Below the pieces are notes generated by a model. The model did no database searches. It saw nothing but the letters and a program-made list of their open reading frames with translations, and was not told where the DNA came from. From JAVKFF01 sp040226215 (GTDB lineage Bacteria > Pseudomonadota > Alphaproteobacteria > DSM-16000 > Inquilinaceae), in the NCBI GenBank assembly GCA_040226215.1, contig JAVKFF010000126.1, positions 1-47,235 on the forward strand: DNA of 47,235 nt, read 5' to 3'. The first letter of the stretch is position 1; each line of letters begins with the position of its first letter. The translations under genes and the position numbers were made by a program. Positions 42,049 to 47,235 of this stretch are shown piece by piece.

Positions 42049-43863
42049 TCATTCCGCCAGCCAGAAGGCCTCCAGCACGTAGCCGTAGAGGGGTTGCACG
42101 TCGACGAAGGCGAAGTCGCCGCGCCAGGCCCAGAGGTCCTCCTCGAGATAGTAGTGCGGCAGCACGTAGTCTCCGGCCATGATCACCCGGTCGAGCGCCC
42201 GGGCGGCGGCGGTTAACGCCGCGCGGTCGCGGGCGTCCTCGAGCGTGCCGATCAGCGCGTCGACCACCGGGTCGGCGACGCCGGCATAGTTGCGGCTGCC
42301 CGGATTGTCGCGGTTGTCGGCGCCCCAGTAGAGGTACTGTTCCGCCCCCGGTGACAGGGTGACGATGTACTGGTGCACGATGACGTCGAAGTCGAAGGTC
42401 TCGGTGCGCTCGGCATACTGCGCGCTGTCGACGGTGCGGACGTTGACCTGGATGCCGGCGCGCCGCAGGTTCTCCACCCAGGCCAGCGCCACGCGCTCGT
42501 CCGAGGCGTTGCGCAGCAGGATCTCGAAGGCGAAGGGCTCGCCGGTCTCGGTGCTGGTCAGCGCGCCGTCCCGCACCTCCCAGCCGGCTTCGGCAAGCAG
42601 CGCCAGCGCTTGGCGCAGCTGCGGGCGGATAGTGCCCGTGCCCTCCGTCGCCGGCGGCGCGTAGGCCTCGCCGAAGACCGCCGGGTCGAGCTGGTCGCGA
42701 TGGGCCTCCAGCAGCGCCAGCTCCGCCCCCTCGGGCACGCCCTCGGGCTGCAGCGGCGAGCCGGTGAACATGCCGGTGATGCGGGCGTACTGCCCGGCCA
42801 GCAGGTTGGCGTTCACCCACTCGAAGTCGAACAGCAGGGTCAGCGCCTGGCGTACGCGCCGGTCCGCGAACAGGGACCGCCTGGTGTTGTAGACGAAGCC
42901 GCGCAGGCCAGAAGGGCGCGACTGGCCCAGCGTCGCCAGGGTGACGTCGGCCGGCATGTCGTCATAGGCGGTCGCCCAGGTCTCGGCGGAGAATTCCCGG
43001 CGCATGTTGTATTCGCCGGCGCGGAACGCCTCCAGGGCCACGTCGCTGTCGAGGTAGTAGTCGTAGCGCAGGCGGGCGAAGTTGTAGTGGCCCCGCATCA
43101 CCGGCAGGTCGTCGGCCCACCAGTCCTCGACCCGCTCATAGGTGATCGAGCGGCCGGGATCGATCGCGGCGATGCGGTAGGGCCCGCCGGCCAGTGGCGG
43201 CTCCAGCGTGGCTGCGTCGAAATCGTGGGCGGTGTACCAGGCCTCGCTGATCAGCGGCATCATGGCGATCAGCATCACCGTCTCGCGGTCGGCCTCGTCG
43301 GAGAAGTCGAAGCGCAGGGTGCGCTCGCCCAGCCGCTCGATGCCGGCGATCCGGGCATAGTTGCGCCGGAAGCCGGGCAGGCCGCGGTCGCGCAGCGTCT
43401 CCATGGAGAAGATCACGTCGTCGACGGTGATCGGCGTGCCGTCGTCCCAGCGGGCATCCGGGTTCAGGTGGACGATCAGCCAGCTGCGGTCCTCGGGCAC
43501 CTCGATCGCCTCGGCGACATAGGCGTAGAGCGAGAACGGTTCGTCCCAGACCCGGATCATCAGTTGCGGGAAGATGTATTCGCGCACGCCCGCCACGGTT
43601 CGGCCGGAGACGATGAACGGGTTCACGCTGTCGAAGGAGCCGATTACCGCCTGGCGCAGCTCTCCGCCGAACGGCGCCTCGGGATTGGCATAGTCGAGAT
43701 GCTGGAAGTCCGGGCCGTATTTCGGTTCGCCATGCATGGCGATGCCGTTGGAAACCGTGCCGCCGGCGATCGGTTCGGGCAGCTGCGCCAGGGCCGCCGA
43801 CAGACCTCCCGCCAGCAGCGTGACGATCAGGAAGGCGGCGTTCAGCAGGCGGCGGAACGGCAT
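42049..43863 (-). CDS. Family 5 extracellular solute-binding protein (YejA-like)
   Basis: The 604-residue protein has a signal peptide (LLNAAFLIVTLLAGGLSAALA, cut near ALAQ). It has the YejA-type beginning: SNGIAMHGEPKYGPDFQHLDYANPEAPFGGELRQ. Other blocks are GSFDSVNPFI, ARWDDGTPITVDDVIFSMETLR, and GLRGFVYNTRRSLFADRRVRQAL. YejA relatives bind longer peptides, murein peptides or peptide antibiotics such as microcin C for the YejBEF transporter. No yejBEF genes adjoin it, so it is an orphan receptor or shares a permease. GAGGGAG precedes the ATG. It is divergent from ppa. Confidence 0.9.
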   Translation of the reverse strand: MPFRRLLNAAFLIVTLLAGGLSAALAQLPEPIAGGTVSNGIAMHGEPKYGPDFQHLDYANPEAPFGGELRQAVIGSFDSVNPFIVSGRTVAGVREYIFPQLMIRVWDEPFSLYAYVAEAIEVPEDRSWLIVHLNPDARWDDGTPITVDDVIFSMETLRDRGLPGFRRNYARIAGIERLGERTLRFDFSDEADRETVMLIAMMPLISEAWYTAHDFDAATLEPPLAGGPYRIAAIDPGRSITYERVEDWWADDLPVMRGHYNFARLRYDYYLDSDVALEAFRAGEYNMRREFSAETWATAYDDMPADVTLATLGQSRPSGLRGFVYNTRRSLFADRRVRQALTLLFDFEWVNANLLAGQYARITGMFTGSPLQPEGVPEGAELALLEAHRDQLDPAVFGEAYAPPATEGTGTIRPQLRQALALLAEAGWEVRDGALTSTETGEPFAFEILLRNASDERVALAWVENLRRAGIQVNVRTVDSAQYAERTETFDFDVIVHQYIVTLSPGAEQYLYWGADNRDNPGSRNYAGVADPVVDALIGTLEDARDRAALTAAARALDRVIMAGDYVLPHYYLEEDLWAWRGDFAFVDVQPLYGYVLEAFWLAE

Positions 43864-44109
43864 GGCTCGGTCTCCCTCGGTCCCGGTCTCAAGTCTTGGC
43901 TGTGGTGGCGATTCGCCCTGCATCGGGTCGGGAGTCTCCGGTGGCGTCCCGGCAAAGGCAAGGGCCGGCGATGGCGCGCATGAGAAAGTCGGCAACCGCC
44001 TGCAATCCTTGGCAGAGGGTCCGTCTGCTTTCCGGTTGGACGCGGCCGGCCTTGCGCCTACACACTCCCGCCCAGCGATCATCGCGCCAGGCCCCATGGA
44101 GGCGACATC

Positions 44110-44688
44110 ATGAAGCTCGACCAGATCCCCACCGGCACGAACCCGCCGGAGGACGTCAACGTCATCATCGAGAACCCGATGGGCGGCGACCCCGTCAAAT
44201 ACGAGCTCGACAAGGAATCCGGCGCCATGTTCGTCGACCGCTTCCTGCACACGGCCATGTACTATCCCGGCAATTACGGCTTCATCCCGCGCACGCTGTC
44301 GGGCGACGGCGATCCGGTGGACGCGCTGGTGATCGGCCGGGTGCCGGTGATGCCGGGCGCGGTGATCCGCTCGCGGCCCGTCGGCGTGCTGGTGATGGAG
44401 GACGAGGCCGGCGACGACGAGAAGATCATCTGCGTGCCGGTCGACAAGCTGCATCCCTATTACGACAATGTGGACAGCTACGAACAGCTGCGCCCGATCC
44501 TGCGCGAGCAGATCGCCCATTTCTTCGCCCACTACAAGGATCTGGAGAAGGGCAAGTGGGCCAAGATCCTGCGCTGGGGCGGCGTGGAGGACGCGCACGC
44601 GATGATCCTGGCCGGGGTCGAGCGCGAGGCCGCCAAGCCCTTCGTGGAGCGCCGCCGGAAACCCGGCCCGCCGCAGGAGAAGGGCTGA
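44110..44688 (+). CDS. ppa: Inorganic pyrophosphatase
   Basis: The 192-residue family I enzyme hydrolyses pyrophosphate to drive biosynthesis. Conserved stretches are VNVIIENP, KYELDKESGAMFVDRFLHTAM, YPGNYGFIPRTLSGDGDPVDALVI (the DGDPVD metal-binding signature), and LVMEDEAGDDEKIICVP. Length and sequence match soluble hexameric bacterial enzymes. TGGAGGCGACATC precedes the ATG. A REP-like hairpin pair begins 17 nt after its stop. Confidence 0.96.
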   Translation: MKLDQIPTGTNPPEDVNVIIENPMGGDPVKYELDKESGAMFVDRFLHTAMYYPGNYGFIPRTLSGDGDPVDALVIGRVPVMPGAVIRSRPVGVLVMEDEAGDDEKIICVPVDKLHPYYDNVDSYEQLRPILREQIAHFFAHYKDLEKGKWAKILRWGGVEDAHAMILAGVEREAAKPFVERRRKPGPPQEKG

Positions 44689-44704
44689 ACTTGGCCGCGT
44701 GCTG

Positions 44705-44770
44705 CTAGAGCGGATCATAGCTTGACGGAATCGCGGAAGCGCTTCCGTCAAGCTATGTGAATCCGCTCTA
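44705..44770. repeat. REP-like palindromic element, copy 1
   Basis: The arm at 44706-44730 (TAGAGCGGATCATAGC, then TTGACGGAA) pairs with 44743-44770 over 25 bp. The 3' arm has three extra bases (TCA when read as its reverse complement, after GGAT), giving a 3-nt bulge. The loop region is 12 nt. A CTAG tetranucleotide begins the element. It is homologous and inverted with respect to copy 2. Confidence 0.85.
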
Positions 44771-44782
44771 ATTGATTGATAA

Positions 44783-44846
44783 TAGACAGGATTCACACGG
44801 CTTCACGGAGCCGGGACCGGCTCCGTGAAGCCGTGATCCTGTCTAG
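44783..44846. repeat. REP-like palindromic element, copy 2 (inverted)
   Basis: The arm at 44783-44812 (TAGACAGGATTCACAC, then GGCTTCACGGAGCC) pairs with 44819-44845. The extra three bases are now in the 5' arm, so this copy is inverted relative to copy 1. The outer end is again CTAG (44843-44846). It supplies the TAG stop codon of the minus-strand membrane-protein gene. A 12-nt AT-rich spacer separates the two elements. Confidence 0.85.
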
Positions 44847-45496
44847 CGCCGGCCGACGGGGTCGTCGGGCGGGTAGTCGCGGCCCGGCCGGGGCTTGTAG
44901 ACCGGAAAGGTCCAGCCGAACAGCAGCGCCGCCGCCCGCACCGCGAAGCCGGTGGCGAAGCCGGCCAGCAGGGCCGGATCTCCGTCGAGGCCGATCGAAT
45001 TGGCGGCAAGGAAGGTGCCGGCGCCGACCAGCGCGGCGGTGACGTAGATCTCCGGCCGCAGGATCAGCGGCAGCTCGTTGCACAGCACGTCGCGCACCAG
45101 CCCGCCGAAGGTGGCGCTCATCACCCCCATGACCAGCGCCACGGAGATGGGCGCGCCGTGCTCCAGCGCCCGCTCCGCGCCGACCACGGCGAACAGCGCC
45201 AGCCCCAGCGCGTCGGCCCAGAGCAGCAGCCGGTAGCGGGATTCGACCAGATGGGCGGTGAAGAAGACGAGCACGGCGACACCGGCGCAGATCAGCAGGG
45301 GCGTCGGCTCGGATACCCAGAACACCGGCCGGATGCCGAGCAGCAGGTCGCGCAGCGTGCCGCCGCCGATGCCGGTGACGATGGCGATCAGGGCGAAGCC
45401 GATCACGTCCATGCGCTGCCGCGAGGCGGTCAGCGCCCCGGACACGGCGAATACCGCCACGCCCGCGAGATCGAACCAGTGGATGTAGGGATCCAT
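44843..45496 (-). CDS. YicG/UPF0126 (TRIC-like) membrane protein
   Basis: The 217-residue protein has seven hydrophobic segments arranged as two similar halves, each with a glycine-rich turn: GIGGGTLRDLLLG in the first, MSATFGGLVRDVLCN in the second. This is the UPF0126/TRIC pattern of homotrimeric cation channels and related glycine-import proteins. Substrate or ion is not deducible. The last codon is a TAG provided by the border of the REP-like element. It is divergent from the acyl-CoA synthetase gene. Confidence 0.87.
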   Translation of the reverse strand: MDPYIHWFDLAGVAVFAVSGALTASRQRMDVIGFALIAIVTGIGGGTLRDLLLGIRPVFWVSEPTPLLICAGVAVLVFFTAHLVESRYRLLLWADALGLALFAVVGAERALEHGAPISVALVMGVMSATFGGLVRDVLCNELPLILRPEIYVTAALVGAGTFLAANSIGLDGDPALLAGFATGFAVRAAALLFGWTFPVYKPRPGRDYPPDDPVGRR

Positions 45497-45661
45497 CGCC
45501 GCCGCCCTGTCCCGGTCAAGATCGGCCGAGGATAGCAGGTCGCGTCGCGGCGACGGAACGCGGCGATCGGAAAGTTGCCGTTGTCGAGGTCCGGGGCTTG
45601 TGCCGTGCCGTACCCGGCGGCCATCATCGGCGACCGATCCGCGAGCGAAGGCGTCTCCCCC

Positions 45662-47235
45662 ATGTCCGTGCGCAACCTGCCCGCCCTGCTGAAGCCGCGC
45701 TCGATCGTCCTGATCGGCGCCTCGCGGCGGCCGGGCTCGGTCGGCAGCGTGCTCGCGCGAAACCTGTTCCGCGGCGGCTTCGAGGGCCCGGTCATGGCAG
45801 TGCACCCGCAGGCTGCCTCGGTCGAATCGAGTCTCGCCTACCGCTCGGTCGAGGATCTGCCGATGACGCCGGACCTCGCCGTCATCGCCACGCCGCCGGC
45901 CAGTGTGCCCGATCTCGTCGATCGGCTGGGCCGGCGCGGCACCAAGGCCGCGGTGGTGATCTCCGCCGGCTTCGGGGAGGCCGGCAGCGACGATGACAGG
46001 GCCACCGGCAAGGCGCTGATGCAGCGCATGCTGGACGCCGCCCGGCCGCACCTGCTGCGGCTTCTGGGGCCGAACTGCGTCGGCCTGCTGGTGCCACCGC
46101 TGGGTCTCAACGCCAGCTTCGTGCATCGCCATCCCAGCCCCGGCAGCATCGCCTTCCTGACCCAGTCCGGCGCCATGGCGACCTCGGTGATCGACTGGGC
46201 GGCGGAGCGTGGCATCGGCTTCTCCGCCGTCGCCTCGCTGGGCGACATGGCCGATGTCGATTTCGGCGACCTGCTCGACTACTACGGCGGCGACCCCGGC
46301 ACGCGGGCCATCCTGCTGTATATCGAGACGGTGACCGACGCGCGGAAGTTCCTTTCCGCCGGCCGCGCGGCTGCCCGCACCAAGCCGGTGATCGTGATCA
46401 AGACCGGGCGCACGAGGTCGGCCGCCCGGGCGGCGGCCAGCCACACCGGCGCGCTGGCCGGCACCGACGCGGTCTACGACGCCGCCTTCCGCCGCGCCGG
46501 CATGCTGCGCGTCTTCGACCTGGAGGAGCTGTTCGCCGCCACCGCCACCCTGTCCAGCCGGGTCAAGGTGACGGGCGACCGGCTCGCCATCCTCTCCAAT
46601 GGCGGCGGCATCGGCGTGCTGGCGACCGAGGCGCTGGAGGAGGGCGGTGGCCGGGTGGCCGATCTGGCGCCGGAGACCATGGCCCGGCTGGACGCGGCGC
46701 TGCCGGCGACCTGGTCGCACGGCAATCCGGTCGTCATCATCGGCGATGCCGGCGGGCCGCGCTACGCCCAGGCGCTGGAGGCGCTGATGGACGATCCGGG
46801 CAGCGACGCGGTGCTGGTGCTGAACTGCCCCACCGCCGTCGCCGACCCGATCGAGGCGGCCGAGGCAGTGGTCGACGTGGTCGCGGAGAAGCGCGGCCGG
46901 CCCGTGCTGACCAGCTGGCTGGGCGCGGAGGCCGCGCAGGCGGCCCGCCGGCTCTTCCACGACAACCGCATCCCGACCTTCGACACGCCCAGCCTGGCCG
47001 TCCGCGGCTTCCTGCACATGGTGCGCTACCGGCGCAACCAGGAGCAGTTGATGGAGACGCCGGCGGCCGTGCCCGACGCCTTCACCCCCGACGTCGCGGC
47101 GGCGCGAGCGCTGATCGCCCGGGTGCGGGCCGAGGGACGCCGGCAGCTGACCGAGCCCGAGGCCAAGGCGGTGCTGGCGGCCTACGGCATTCCCGTGGTG
47201 CGCACGGTGGAGGTCGACACGCCGGGCGCCGCCGG
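45662..47235 (+). CDS. ADP-forming acetyl/acyl-CoA synthetase, truncated by window end
   Basis: The frame runs from ATG 45662 to the last base, at least 524 residues, with no stop. The N-terminal CoA-binding domain is PRSIVLIGASRRPGSVGSVLARNLF. The ligase-CoA domain has LTQSGAMATSVIDWAAERGIGFSAVASLGD and ASHTGALAGTDAVYDAAF, which carries the phosphorylated catalytic His. LSNGGGIGVLATEALEEGG follows, and the ATP-grasp domain begins near the window end (LTEPEAKAVLAAYGIPVV). The enzyme makes acyl-CoA from an acid, CoA and ATP, or the reverse with substrate-level phosphorylation. Acyl specificity is unknown. Confidence 0.9.
   Translation, partial: MSVRNLPALLKPRSIVLIGASRRPGSVGSVLARNLFRGGFEGPVMAVHPQAASVESSLAYRSVEDLPMTPDLAVIATPPASVPDLVDRLGRRGTKAAVVISAGFGEAGSDDDRATGKALMQRMLDAARPHLLRLLGPNCVGLLVPPLGLNASFVHRHPSPGSIAFLTQSGAMATSVIDWAAERGIGFSAVASLGDMADVDFGDLLDYYGGDPGTRAILLYIETVTDARKFLSAGRAAARTKPVIVIKTGRTRSAARAAASHTGALAGTDAVYDAAFRRAGMLRVFDLEELFAATATLSSRVKVTGDRLAILSNGGGIGVLATEALEEGGGRVADLAPETMARLDAALPATWSHGNPVVIIGDAGGPRYAQALEALMDDPGSDAVLVLNCPTAVADPIEAAEAVVDVVAEKRGRPVLTSWLGAEAAQAARRLFHDNRIPTFDTPSLAVRGFLHMVRYRRNQEQLMETPAAVPDAFTPDVAAARALIARVRAEGRRQLTEPEAKAVLAAYGIPVVRTVEVDTPGAA

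Overview
The window is about 47 kb of very GC-rich chromosome. Gene families, gene order and codon use suggest a free-living alphaproteobacterium, probably Rhodospirillales-like. The supporting signals are the aroA-cmk-rpsA-ihfB-lapA block, an FYDLN_acid (TIGR02300) protein beside tRNA-Ala, and an alphaproteobacterial EF-G paralogue. This assignment is inference from family knowledge; no taxonomic search was possible.

Left part (1-5411): an EmrE-type small multidrug transporter, a cytoplasmic BisC-like molybdopterin oxidoreductase, a cluster of two tiny candidate ORFs with excellent Shine-Dalgarno sites and a hairpin, a secreted YARHG-domain protein, and a methyltransferase with a more AT-rich upstream region. 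Next (5412-20788): an aminotransferase, then a long mostly minus-strand stretch in which a conserved housekeeping series (aroA, cmk, rpsA, ihfB, lapA, then pyrF and trpF) is interrupted by an amino-acid/amine module (ornithine cyclodeaminase-like, AGE-family epimerase, LysR regulator, sarcosine/N-methyltryptophan oxidase-like), by an HxlR regulator with a divergent methyltransferase, and by two membrane proteins.

Middle (20789-28798): the FYDLN_acid gene with a TTG start, tRNA-Ala(GGC) with promoter and terminator, an FAD monooxygenase and a methyltransferase. Then comes the most unusual locus, 23947-25537. It holds two adjacent secreted small proteins that share a V-E-x-F-L-F-x-I-L-G block followed by extreme low-complexity tails (Asp/Arg in one, fifteen perfect SSNS units in the other). 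The second is translationally overlapped by a homologue of an uncharacterised protein family that I recall mostly from marine phages. A secreted esterase and a divergent EF-G paralogue follow.

Right part (28799-41227): a complete five-gene dipeptide/oligopeptide ABC transporter operon ending in an N-formylglutamate amidohydrolase. It is surrounded by a second N-formylglutamate amidohydrolase, an M81 (MlrC-like) metallopeptidase, an ArgE-like M20 deacylase and an AstE/aspartoacylase-like deacylase. Together these look like an uptake-and-deacylation island for N-acylated or formylated amino acids and peptides. The end (41293-47235) carries a HigBA-like toxin-antitoxin pair, a YejA-type binding protein, inorganic pyrophosphatase, an inverted pair of REP-like hairpins with compensated base changes, a YicG/TRIC-type membrane protein, and an ADP-forming acyl-CoA synthetase cut by the window edge.
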